A DNA stretch of 64,000 nt, taken from NCBI GenBank assembly GCA_003971905.1, contig RSEE01000002.1, positions 62,001 through 126,000 on the forward strand, written 5' to 3'. The position numbers were made by a program, and so were the translations under genes. Shown piece by piece: positions 22,701-32,785 of the stretch (positions are counted from its first letter, which is position 1; each line of letters starts with the position of its first letter). The stretch comes from Moniliella sp. 'wahieum'. Its lineage: Eukaryota; Basidiomycota; Moniliellomycetes; Moniliellales; Moniliellaceae. The notes under the pieces are model-generated. The model saw nothing but the letters and a program-made list of their open reading frames with translations. It made no database searches and had not been told where the DNA came from.

Positions 22701-22817
22701 TGACGAAGGAGAGCGGGGGAGAGGGAGCGGGCCGGCGACGGCACGCAGAGCGCTCCCGGCCCGGAGCGGAGTTGCAGCAGCAGTGGCCAGGCGGGCTGAG
22801 GGGGCACGGAGGGCCAT
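19725..22817 (-). CDS. IDP1: Mitochondrial NADP-dependent isocitrate dehydrogenase, last exon split by an LTR element
   Basis: It converts isocitrate to 2-oxoglutarate with NADPH production. Exon 1 (22669-22817) encodes an Arg/Ala-rich mitochondrial presequence ([20 protein letters not shown]). Exon 2 (about 22538-22598) encodes [17 protein letters not shown]. Exon 3, from 22446, encodes [31 protein letters not shown] (the usual [10 protein letters not shown] block just before it is out of frame), [27 protein letters not shown], the active-site stretch NYDGDVLSD and [11 protein letters not shown]. The coding sequence stops at DKDNV near 21405 and resumes as [13 protein letters not shown] at about 19870, after 1.5 kb of inserted element, then [21 protein letters not shown] to a stop near 19725. 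Small frame changes (near 22340-22280, 22070, 22000 and 19828) look like base-call errors; the insertion does not. Unless it is spliced out, the last 40 or so residues are lost. Confidence 0.9.
19872..19876. other. Target-site duplication of LTR element A (low side)
   Basis: CCACA (TGTGG in the IDP sense) occurs here and again at 21400-21404. One copy is needed to rebuild the AATGTGGTGACAAAG coding sequence. Confidence 0.92.
19877..20241 (-). repeat. 3' LTR of element A
   Basis: It matches the 5' LTR along its whole length, including a TATATAG box. It contains an internal TGTTG...CAACA boundary at 20006, the end used by element B. Confidence 0.85.
20361..20442 (-). repeat. About 20-bp tandem repeats inside element A
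   Basis: Four imperfect copies of a unit with core TGCCGATTGTGGCGGTA. The corresponding tract in element B (31256-31340) differs slightly in spacing. Confidence 0.85.
21026..21399 (-). repeat. 5' LTR of element A
   Basis: Runs from TGTTGGCC to GGCCTACA in the element's sense and is followed at once by CCCCCGCTGTCCAGG. Confidence 0.85.
21400..21404. other. Target-site duplication of LTR element A (high side)
   Basis: CCACA on the plus strand, identical to 19872-19876. Confidence 0.92.
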
Positions 22818-25800
22818 GTTGCACGAAAGGCCGGCACTTGCGCGGCACACCGATGGTGAGGGGCGTAGCATGGAGCAGAGTGGAGCAGAGGACGTGGTGG
22901 ACAAGAAGCAAGCAAGAGCGCCGGTCGGGCTTCCAGCTACTTGGCCCGAGCCGAGCCCAGCTGCTCATCTGATCTCCCCATCTCAGATGTTGCCGTGGTT
23001 AAACCCGCCTGGACCGCACTGGGGCCGTCTCTGTCGCCCAGCAGCGCCAGCCCGGCTGCCCCGGTCGATAATTCACTTCAAGCTTCAAGCTTCACGCTTC
23101 GAGTCCGAGAGTCCGTGCCATCTCCGTCGACGTCAGCTTCCCATCGGAGAAGTTCATCCGTCCCGAGGGGCGGAATACGGGTTTGGGCGGAATCAAAATG
23201 CCGTGGAGGCGCTGACTTGCCCATAAGGCCGTCTTTTTTTTTTCCTCCTTCGTCTCCACCCTCCCACCACCATCCCTGATCTGGGCGCAGTTTCATTGTT
23301 TGGTTGTCTTCTGGACACCGGACGCATCCCTTTCGGTAAGTCAACCAAACTTCCAACCTTTTCCCCCGTCATTCTTGGGCCTTGGGCTCTGCCCGACCCA
23401 GACAGGACGTTCGATGATGAGAAAACATGCTGGCACCAGTCGTACTTTTTATGCCGACAAGCTATTGCGGGGCGTCTCTTAATACGCTATGTCGCCCCCT
23501 GACCTTTCCATTGCTCCCTTACTGCAAGGGAACATCGTGCTGACCTCCTCCTTTGTGTCTTTTTCTCTTGATTGCTGTTGCTCCGCCTCACCTTGGCCTC
23601 GTTTGCTTCGTTGTTGCTATGCATCCCCCCTCGCTCATCCTTGCTCCGTCTGCCGCCTATACCTTCTTGAGTAAAGTTACTCATCGGCCCGTATAGTGTA
23701 GACCCTGCCAGACCCCATCGCACCAGTTGGCAGCTCGCCTGCTCCTCAGTTGCATAGGAATCGGCATCTACCGTCCTCATCTATTACTACGCAGAACGAA
23801 CATCGGCTCTTCCGAGATTACTCGCTAGTTCTGCGCCGATCATTTTCACCCAGCTGGACCAGGTGTTCATACCAAAAAACTAGGCCAACTGACTGCAACA
23901 TGTCAGCGCAGATGTGACATGGTCGATGAGATCTGAGAGGGGAGGGGGAGAAGGGGAAAATGCGCTGGAAGGCGCTGGTTGGTCGTTAATGGCCAAATAC
24001 TAGCACCAGTTTTCCGAGCAATCCTTCGGGTCCGTTCGGCTATAGTGTCCGCCGATCTGTTTCACGGCTTTTCGGTATAGCTTTTCCGGTGCTGCGTGGG
24101 CACCGTCTCATGGTCCAACAGCACGCCGATTCGCACTTTATTGTGCTCAACCTTTCGTCATGATGACCACGGATAACTTACACATCGAGTCGAGTCCATC
24201 TCGAGGAGAACCCTGCTTTTCATTATCGCCTCCAGCGGGAATTGTGGGGACAGGCACCTGGCAGCCCCGAGTTTTCCATGACTCGCATCTCTCTCGACAC
24301 ATGGCACTGCTACGCGAAAGCTATTACAGCAACTCGTGCCATTCACCATTTTGATGCGTACGAGTCAAAACACACTCTTCCTTAGTATTGTAGCATACGC
24401 TCTCTCACCATCTTCTTGTTCCTATAGCCATAACGAAAGGGAGCGCAGATTACTGCCCCTTTGGACTATATAATAACTCCTATCGTCACAGTGGTTGCTG
24501 GGGGAGTCAACGCCGGGTCCCATCAGTGGGCTCGTTCCAGGTATTTGAGAGATACAATCCTTTACAGGTCGTCCGAACGTCACTGGCTCACAACTCATGG
24601 TTGTTAGTACTTGAGCTGGTTGTGGTGGATGCGCGTGGGGTTAGGGCCAAGAAGTGACCTCTCTCAGCGTATAGTAGAGCGGCTGAAAGTGTGGCAAGGT
24701 TGTGTATGCACCGGCTTGGGCAGAGAAGTAGCAGCATGTGTGATTGAAGCCTTCGGGCTCAGTCGGGGTCGAGGATGAGTGGCAGTGGAGGACAAAAGAC
24801 CGCCACAGCTGGGACAGAGGATGCTTGGCACGCCCCTTCTCCCTTCGAACTTGGGGGGTGCAGGCCAGGTCTCTTCTCATTCGCACGCTCCTCCTTCCTT
24901 CACTCGTCGAGGTAACGAATCAAAGCCTTCCTGGGAGGAGGGAAAGGAAAAGGGATTTAGAGGCTCTGTGTTGACCAGCCGGCCAAAATTTCTCGTTTCT
25001 TCACTCGGACTTTGAAGAGACAGGGCCCTTGTTCCGCCTGCTTTCGTTCTCTCCCATTGTTGCGCGGGTCTACTGGAGAAGATTGGAAGGGGTCAGCATG
25101 CCCCGCTCTGATGACTCTCACCCTCCCCAACACGGGGGGGGGTGTTGTTCTGTTGTACTATCATCCGTTCTGTAAAATTTTTCGAAGAACTGATGAGAAA
25201 TGACACGATCCAGGTCATCGTATTCGACAGCGCTTCGGTCCGCGTGCGCGAAAGGATCATTATCGACGGAAAAGATGGAAAAAGTGTCCGCAAGATGCGT
25301 GAGAGTCCCGTGCTCACGGCATTATACTACTAGTATCCTTGTATGCAATGTGGTGTCTGCGTGTGTTAAAACAACTTGACCATCCGTGATTGCTACCACA
25401 GTTTTCTTATCCTCTGTCAGCATATCAGCAACCCTTCCTTCCTCAAGAGGCCTATACATCAGAAGGAAATACCTCCAGATTATGAATGAAGAGAGGCGTA
25501 CCAAAAGGTATATGGAGAGATGGTTCATATCATATTCACCGTGGCGCTTTCATCTTGAGTGCGTGTGGTGACGCTTTAATTACAGTGCACCTCAGGTGTG
25601 GTCTGGGGGATTGGTGATAGAAGATGTGGGGCCGGAGGTATTATCAGAAGCGGCGCGTCGGTGGGCTTACTGTTCCTGAGGAGATGCGGTGTGTTGATGA
25701 GACGTTGAACGTTGATGCATGGTGGTAGGGCGCTTGGGACCTAAAAGGAGAGAGGGGGACAGACGTGGTGACGGGTGTATAATATGCGTGTGGCTTGTAG

Positions 25801-27399
25801 GGGAAAGGGAGGATTATTGTCAGTAGTTTGATCGTTGGATGAGAGAGCCGAGTACGTTATTGCTGTTGTGTGCGGGCAGTTGCGGGGGATTGTACACGTT
25901 GCTACTACTGTCCATGCAGGTCTCCTTTGGAGGGGGAGGGGAAACGGGATAACCAGTTACGGGGTTAGGTTCAGGTCCAAGTGTACTGGTGGGGATATGG
26001 GCTGCGGAAATGTGCTGCAAAAATACTCCGGCCCCTTCATCAGCTCTCTGGGCTTTTTACCGGTTCCGGCTGATTGCTTACCCCACCAGGTGATCACCAT
26101 CACATGTCACGCGTCACGTGCCACATGTCACGTTTCAATGTTCAACGTTCGACGTTCTGTACGTGTTCAGTACCCAATGCCAGTCCTTAATAGGCCTTCG
26201 GCCTTTGAGCCTGTTAGGCCTAAGGGTTGGTGGGGCAGCAGTCTGCACGAGCTGCCCGAGCCCGAGCAGACGCGGCAGTTCTGAGACCATGGCGCATCGA
26301 TCATCGACCATGATCGGCATCATCATTAACTCCGGTGACCGGTGACCGGTGAGGACTTGGAGAGAGGTCTGGGTAATATACCAGCGTTAGTATATGCCGG
26401 TTACATAGAAGCGTTTTACGTATACAAAGACAGGATGATCTGGAGCTGGGACCCGTTGCACGTTGTGGACCATGGGACCCCGCACCGACTAAGAGTACAC
26501 GAGTTTGCCACCCCCAGAGGTCCCGGCGCCCCATGCAGCACAAATACCGCCTGGTTCGGACCTGCGGGAGCAGCTAGGAGGTGTGGATGAAATCCCCGAA
26601 ACCAGTGGTGTGGAAGGCGGCAGGGCATATGCAACCGACCTTTTTCTGCCTCCCCCTTGTGTGCGTGTGATCGGCTTTTCCGGAGAAATCTCAGATCTCA
26701 TCAACGTACCTGGGCACCCTACTGTGCACGTGTAAGCATGTGAGCGCATGGGCACAGCAGCGCTCAGCCTGAGCGCGTGAGTCGCGACCAGCATGTGCAG
26801 TACAATACAACACCGCGTCCACTAATCGTCCGAGGCCCAGAGCAGAAGGTGTATTGGACAGATGCCTCTTCCCACGCCAGGCGTTGGGCTACTAACGTTG
26901 TGACGCGATAACTCGATAACCCCACCCCAGACCAGCGCGTAACGCGTAACGAGTAACGAGAGGAATGCATGAATGTGCGGGCGACAAACGAGTAACTATT
27001 AGGTACGTTGGCTTGAAGCTTGAAGCTTGAAGCTTCTCAAGTCTGAGATCTGATCGATGATCGGGCCTCTCCCTGTTTCAGTCACTAGTCACTTCGCTCG
27101 CATGGTGTGGAATGGTTAATGGAGAGACGAACCAAGACGACCCCTGCGCCAGACTCCATGCTATATAGCTGTGCGGAGAAGTACCGGTTACCGCTTACCC
27201 GCCATCTTACCTGTTAACCCTACCGACACGCCGCATTCCATTTGAGGCGCTCAGGCGCTCAGGCAAGGAGGGGGGACACCAGTGGACGCCTGTGGCTGTG
27301 TGAAACCCATTTCCTATCTCCCACCCTGCACAGAATTCCAGATGGATGCCCGGGGCGATCAGTACGTAGCAAGTAGCGCCGTGCCGTGCGAGCAAGTAT
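22818..27399. other. About 4.6 kb without a recognised gene
   Basis: Upstream of IDP there is no open frame with family features on either strand. The stretch from about 23300 to 25800 looks lower in GC than the rest and holds only short frames. About 25990-26105 is an inverted match to 16074-16190, and about 26205-26450 a direct match to 15400-15640. Heptad arrays lie at 23075-23100 (AGCTTCA), 26103-26160 (eight units in register, starting ATGTCAC GCGTCAC), 26936-26965 (GCGTAAC passing to GAGTAAC) and 27012-27035 (CTTGAAG). Confidence 0.55.
26103..26160. repeat. Heptad array with drifting unit
   Basis: Read in sevens: ATGTCAC, GCGTCAC, GTGCCAC, ATGTCAC, GTTTCAA, TGTTCAA, CGTTCGA, CGTTCTG. 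The register holds for eight units although few units are identical. Confidence 0.75.
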
Positions 27400-28082
27400 A
27401 TTGTTACACGTTGTTAGTTTATAGTTGCTAGTTGCTATAGTTACTAGTTACTAGCTTTACCCTCCCTCCCCCCGCCACCCGAGCAGTCCTCTCAAGTCCC
27501 CTGCAGTCCTCTGCAATGCCCTGTGATGCATGTGATCATGTGATGCATGATGCAGTCCCCTGCAGTCCCCTGCAGGCGCGAGCCGAGCTGCCGTCGGGAA
27601 ACGTACCGCGTTCTGACGTGGGTGATTAATGATTGACGTGCCATATTCCCTGGCCGTGTCATGGGTGACCGGTGAGTACTCCGTCCTGGGAGCGGTTAAA
27701 TACTAACACTGCTTGAACTGCTTAAAGCTACCTTGCGTCGGGCAGTCCACACGTGTCCTCGTGCTGTCCGCGCGAGGTGGCTCAGCGGCAGGGAGCAGGG
27801 ATGCTTGGGAGGCCGGGATGTGTGATGATCGGTGCGAGCTCAGGCGCAGTGCGGGACGCACTGACGCGCTGCTGCGCTGAGCGCTGATCGGGGGATCGGC
27901 ACAAGCACCGGCAGGGACAGGGGCGGTGTGTGGGATGCGCCCCGCACTTTTCCATCCAGAAGGCCACCGACACGCATAACCCGTGCGTGCTGGCCTGCAC
28001 TGGTGGCAGCCTCTTGGGAGCGATGGCTGATCCTCGATCCGCCCCATCCATCCCAGCCCGAGCGTCCGAGGCGGATGTGCTG

Positions 28083-28095
28083 CTGCTATATATAC
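28083..28095 (+). promoter_or_regulatory. TATA box of GH1 copy B
   Basis: CTATATATAC lies about 60 bp upstream of the start codon, as in copy A. Confidence 0.6.
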
Positions 28096-28147
28096 TGATC
28101 CCCGCGCGCCCAATACACCCGCCGTGCGTTGCCTCTCTCCCCCCCCA

Positions 28148-30079
28148 ATGCGTCGTTTGTGCTCCGCCTGGGCGGCCGGTCTGGCGGTCGTCGCACTGGT
28201 TGCACCTGCCCCTGCCGCTGCCGCATCCATTCGTTCCAAGCCCCACCCCTCCGCCTCCACCTCTGGCAACCCCAATGTCCAGGCTGGCGGCCACGTCCTG
28301 CCCGGCGGCGAGCCCATCGACTTCAACGACCCTGCTGCCGTCAAGGGGCGAGTCAAGTTCCTCTGGTCCGAGATCGAGCGGTACAAGCCGGTCGAGTATG
28401 CCAAGATCCAGTATGAGTACCGTAACTTTAGCCAGAGCGACTACGAGATGATGCCCCAATCCATCACCCACCGTCCCTATCAGGACGACTTGGGGATCGG
28501 CCTCAAGACAGACAACTTCTCCTTCCCCGCACACTTTTCGTGGGGGTATGCTTCGGCCAGTGCGCAGGTTGAGGGCGCAGTCAAAGCAGATGGCCGTGGC
28601 CCCTCGATCTGGGACTGGTATGCCCACCGCACCAACAATATGCGCAACAATGACACGTTTGACGTGGCCACCAACTTCCGCTACATGTACCCGCTCGACA
28701 TTAAGCGTGTAGCCACCATGGGCGCCAAGCTGTACTCTTTCAGTGTGTCCTGGTCCCGCGTCATGCCGCTGGGACGCGGGTATGTGTCGCAAGAGGGTCT
28801 ACAGTTCTACAAGGACTTGGTTACCGAAATCCACAAGAACGGGATGCAGGCGGCAGTTACCCTGCAGCACTGGGACCTGCCTCTCTACCTTCAAATCTCC
28901 GAAAATGGCCAACAGAACCACACCTATGTAGACGCATTTGCCGAATACGCGGATGTGATTCTCAAGGCCTTGGGCCCCATGGGCGTTCAGGTATGTTTCA
29001 CACTCCTCTCTTCCCCCCCTCTTGCGTTTCTACCTGTGAGTAGACCATCAAGCTGACGAGTAACCCGTCCATCTCTGCTGCCCTGGCATTAGCACTGGGT
29101 TTCCCACAACGAGCCCAGCGTCCACTGCACGGACCGGTACCTTCTCGCCTTGGAGGGCATCTACGGCTACGCGTCCCCGCCCAAGTCGACGCAGTGGAAA
29201 TGCGCCGGGTACATGATCAAGGCCCACGGGCGGATGAACGAGCTGTTCCGCAAGTACCAAGCCGATGGGACCGTCCAAGAAGGCACTGCTCTCCTACAAA
29301 AACAACGGGGCGTTGAGCGTGCCGTGGGACCCGAACAGCGCCGCGGACAAGGCAGCGGTGGAGAGAGAGATGGACTTTGGCCTGGGTCTGTACAGCGATC
29401 CCATCCACTCCGACACGCACGATTACCCCCCCGTGGTGAAGCGTGAGGTGCCTGCCAAGTGGCTTCCACCGCTCACTGCGGCCGACAAGCGGCGTCTGCA
29501 AGGCTCGGCCGACGTGTACAGCACGGACTACTACTCGAGTGCGATCACCAAGTCGCTGCCTGCCAAAGAGGCAAAAGGATGCTACGGGAACACTGCCCAC
29601 TCCAAATGGCCCAACTGTGCCGATGGTCCAATGACCATGTCGGACGGGTGGCCTCTCACGACGGCGTACCCGGACGAGACGTGTTCAAGCTGGTTGGCCA
29701 ACACGGCTGGTGCGTTCCGCGAGCACTTGAAGTACATTGCCAAGCGCTGGCCCGCGCCCAAGGTATCATCATCACCGAATTTGGCTGGGCGGAGAAGGAC
29801 GAAGCACAAAAGAGCTCGTACTGGGAACTGATCATGGACACGGGCCGACAAGCTTACTACCACGCCTACCTCAACCAGATCCTCGAGTCCATCCATACCG
29901 ATGGAATCAAGGTTATCGGTGCCTGGCTCTGGTCGGCAACATGCAACGTCGAATGGGAGGTAGGCAAGCAGCCTCGGTTCGGCGTCCAATCCGTCGACTA
30001 TAACCAACCTACCTTGCCCCGCACCTACCTCGGATCAGCTTACTTTGTCCGTGACTTTTTCAAGAAGCACCTGGGCTGA
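28148..30079 (+). CDS. Secreted GH1 beta-glucosidase-like protein, copy B
   Basis: Closely related to copy A. The signal peptide is MRRLCSAWAAGLAVVALVAP. Exon 1 (28148-28990) is uninterrupted through HFSWGYASASAQVEGA, WSRVMP and TLQHWDLPLYLQ. The intron at 28991-29092 is followed by HWVSHNEPSVHC (acid/base Glu). After frame changes near 29270 and 29765 the nucleophile block ITEFGW and the WLWSATCNVEWEVG block follow, ending FFKKHLG. Both breaks are single-base differences in homopolymers, and copy A reads through correctly at the second. Copies A and B differ at scattered residues throughout. The N-terminal region of about 100 residues before the barrel (GGHVLPGGEPIDF and on) is common to both. 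A substrate cannot be told from sequence alone. Confidence 0.9.
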
Positions 30080-30291
30080 ACGAGTCGGATGGGGATGCGG
30101 TCCTCGGATTATCGATGATGCCCTTCACCTCTCCTCTTCCATGATGTGGTCCCTCCCCTGGTTTCTCCACCCGTTCCGCTCTGTGTGCACCCTCGAAGAA
30201 GCTTCGCCCCGCCTCACTTTCGTTTCCCCTGCCTTTCTTTCGTTTCCCTACTGCCTTTGGCCCCCTTTCATTGAATGTTCAGCCTCGGTAA

Positions 30292-30296
30292 TATCA
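30292..30296. other. Target-site duplication of LTR element B (5' side)
   Basis: TATCA occurs here and at 31697-31701; a single copy is present at the matching place in arm A. Confidence 0.93.
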
Positions 30297-30534
30297 TGTT
30301 GGCCTAGGGAGCCGGACGGGCAGAAGGATGAGGAGAAGGTGATGGATTGGAGCCAGAGTTGGGTCTGGGTACAGAGGCATCTATATAGGAGGCTGGACTA
30401 GGCACAGGGACAGTGAGTCACACAGGAGAGAGTGCAGGGCACAGGGACAGTGACACGCAGGGACGTCAGCGTGGAAGCCGATGGAACCGAGGCGAACCTG
30501 GTCTACCGACTGGGAGCCAGAGGATCACAGTCAA
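30297..30534 (+). repeat. 5' LTR of element B (short form)
   Basis: Matches 31457-31696. The longer repeat used by element A would extend to 30669 (GGCCTACA). Confidence 0.85.
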
Positions 30535-31255
30535 ACCCCCGCTGGCCAGGGAACCCGGAGACATCGGTTGTGGGATGAGCTCCTGCCAGTGGATGTAGAG
30601 AGGGGAGGACTTGAGTGGCAACCGGGACGAATGGCCTGGAGTTGTGCATGGCCACACGACTGGCCTACACCCCCGCTGTCCAGGATGACACCTGAACGAG
30701 CCGAGCGCTTGTGGTTGGTGTATTGTGCGACCGCCAGATGCTTGTAGAAGTCTTAGAAGTAAAGTAGTAGGGGTTGCGCCCCGAAGCGATTTGGTGGGCA
30801 AAAGTAAAAAGCACCAGTTATAGGTGTAGTGAAAGAAAATTGGAAACTTGGAGTAAATGCGGTCCAAGGTCGTTTGGCATCAAAATTGGATGCGTTTGGT
30901 AGTTGTTTGGTTCCGCATGCCTGGTGCCAGTGGGGTCCATTGGGCATGGGAAATGAACGGGCGCTATGCGTCAACCGTCTTGATCTGTTTGGGTTCTCTT
31001 TGTTGTTGAAAAAGAGGAGTGGAAGAAGTTGGGTGACCACCCCCCCCATCCTTTCCCCAGGTGCCCCGGATGAATTGGCAATCCGGGGCGTGTAGCCGTG
31101 GGTGGGGCACTTGATGAGCAGCCACCCCCGCTTTCTGCGATTCGCCTGCGCCGTTTTGTCGTTGGAGGAATTTCGTCTCGTTGACGATACCCGACACGTT
31201 TTGTTCCGTCGTGTGTTGTCCCTAAAAATCATTGCCCCATCTGTGGGGGACGAGT

Positions 31256-31340
31256 GTGCCGATTGTGGCGGTAGTATGCCGATTGTGGCGGTAGTAGTAT
31301 GCCGATTGTGGCGGTAAGGCGCCGATTGTGGCGGTGGTGT
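31256..31340 (+). repeat. About 20-bp tandem repeats inside element B
   Basis: Copies of TGCCGATTGTGGCGGTA separated by one to four bases; counterpart of 20361-20442. Confidence 0.85.
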
Positions 31341-31456
31341 TGTTGGGCGGGAGGACGGGTGTGTCTTGTGGGCTTGGCGGCTTAGCTTGGGCTTGTAGGC
31401 TTGGGGGTGGGCTTGCTTGAAGAGCGCTCCCCTTCCGGGGGATCAGATTGTAGCTC

Positions 31457-31696
31457 TGTTGGCCTAGGGAGCCGGACGGGCAGAAGGATGAGGAGAAGGT
31501 GATGGATTGGAGCCAGAGTTGGGTCTGGGTACAGAGGCATCTATATAGGAGGCTGGACTAGGCACAGGGACAGTGAGTCACACAGGAGAGAGTGCAGGGC
31601 ACAGGGACAGTGACACGCAGGGACGTCAGCGTGGAAGCCGATGGAACCGAGGCGAACCTGGTCTACCGACTGGGAGCCAGAGGATCACAGTCAACA
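31457..31696 (+). repeat. 3' LTR of element B
   Basis: Runs from TGTTGGCC to CAGTCAACA and carries the same TATATAG box as the other LTRs. Confidence 0.88.
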
Positions 31697-31701
31697 TATC
31701 A
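31697..31701. other. Target-site duplication of LTR element B (3' side)
   Basis: TATCA, then CTAGCG as in arm A. Confidence 0.93.
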
Positions 31702-31854
31702 CTAGCGCACCATCGTACTCTCCTCCACCATTCCCATGTCCACCGGTCGTGCTGGGCCATCGTAACCATCGGCTCACCGTCCTGTATCACTCAGAAATTA
31801 ACGATGAAGCGTTGTCCCCATATGCCTCCATAGTTATTTCTTTCCAGTGCCTAT

Positions 31855-32060
31855 AAACGCATCTTCGCCACCGTCTTGGGTGGCATAGTATTGTCCTTGC
31901 CCCAAACTCAATGGGGGGAAAAGGGTTCTTGGGGGCGCTGTTATACATGATGTGCTTGTCGCCTTCTGCTCGTTCCAGCAGCCGAAGCAGCTCCTCCCGG
32001 CGTTCCAAACGCGTCGTAGTGCTCTCATGTACCACCTTCTAGGCAGTACGCAGAGCCTCT
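31855..32060 (+). repeat. Diverged dispersed repeat, copy 2 (partner at 11560-11790)
   Basis: See the partner entry. Short matching blocks occur in the same order and orientation; identity is roughly 70 per cent by eye. Confidence 0.55.
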
Positions 32061-32394
32061 AAAATAGATCCCCTTTTTACTGTACGTCATCAGTGCTTAC
32101 CGATTTGTTTGCGCCAGTGGAGGTATCGGCCTCCGACCAACACCGCGCTCAGCCATGCGTCTTGGTGATACAATTTCGCTCAACCCGACTCTGCTACTCC
32201 CAGCGTGGAACGGGGCAAGGTGGTTGCGGTGGCGACGGTGGCCCAGCATGCAGCACCCAAACCGGGCCGTAGGCCCGGAGGTCTCCTAGTAGCTAGTCAG
32301 CCTGTAGTGTCACGGGGCGGGCCCCGGCTCCCCCCCCCCCAGGTGGCTCGCCCGGGGTTTTGGGGGTACGATAATTCCTTAGGAGACGGCAGAT

Positions 32395-32785
32395 CGACTC
32401 ACGGTAGTTTCGGGCGTGGGCTAGTTGGTGGGTCCGAGCGGAGCTAGGGACGAGGAGAGGCCTTTGGTGGGGCGGCTGCACGTGTGGCAACTCTGCGTAA
32501 TGCACCGGATTGGGCCGTAGTAACGTGTCTGAAGCCTCTGGGACTTAGGGACAGGAGGAGGCGGTGGCGGACAAACACTGCCTTCACTGAGACCGGGCAC
32601 AGAAGAGAACGGAAATCGACGCGGATGGAGGAGGGCTCGCGCGGCTGGACTGATGGAGTGCTGGAGGATGAGGTCGGAAAGAGGAGCGGGAGTTAAGAGG
32701 AGAAGAGGCTGCCTGTACTGGATCAATTGGCTGGAAAATGGGCAGGAGTCGGACAGGGTAGGCGGGAACAGGGATGAGGGTATAA
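32395..32785 (-). repeat. Dispersed repeat, inverted partner of 50724-51110
   Basis: The reverse complement aligns with 50724-51110 over about 390 bp at roughly 70 per cent identity, best in the block GAGGCTTCAGACACGTT. Both copies contain a similar Ser/Pro-rich frame ending in a related RLQTR segment, so it may be an old gene fragment or an ancient mobile element. The family is unknown. Confidence 0.6.

Larger units (their letters stand above)
30297..31696 (+). mobile_element. LTR element B, short non-coding (TRIM-like), 3' of GH1 copy B
   Basis: Same family as element A and almost the same sequence. It starts TGTTGG and ends CAACA, a 5-bp inverted repeat of its own start. The flanking TATCA duplication and the empty site in arm A fix both ends. 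The terminal repeats are about 238-240 bp, shorter than in element A, because the 3' copy stops at CAACA instead of continuing to CTACA. No long coding frame is present. It inserted after the GH1 segment was duplicated and looks structurally whole. Confidence 0.88.
27400..31830 (+). repeat. Inverted duplication, arm B (GH1 gene plus an inserted LTR element)
   Basis: Counterpart of arm A. The outer edge carries a diverged GTTGCTA/GTTACTA heptad array at 27404-27460. Upstream similarity runs through the CGAGCTGCCGTCGG block near 27583. The 3' flank resumes after the LTR element with CTAGCG and stays recognisable to about 31830. Confidence 0.85.

Noticed and set aside
30753-31232. Open frames on both strands of the LTR element interior
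   Set aside because: Short, unlike any retroelement protein, and not preserved as coding sequence between the two copies; the element is treated as non-coding.
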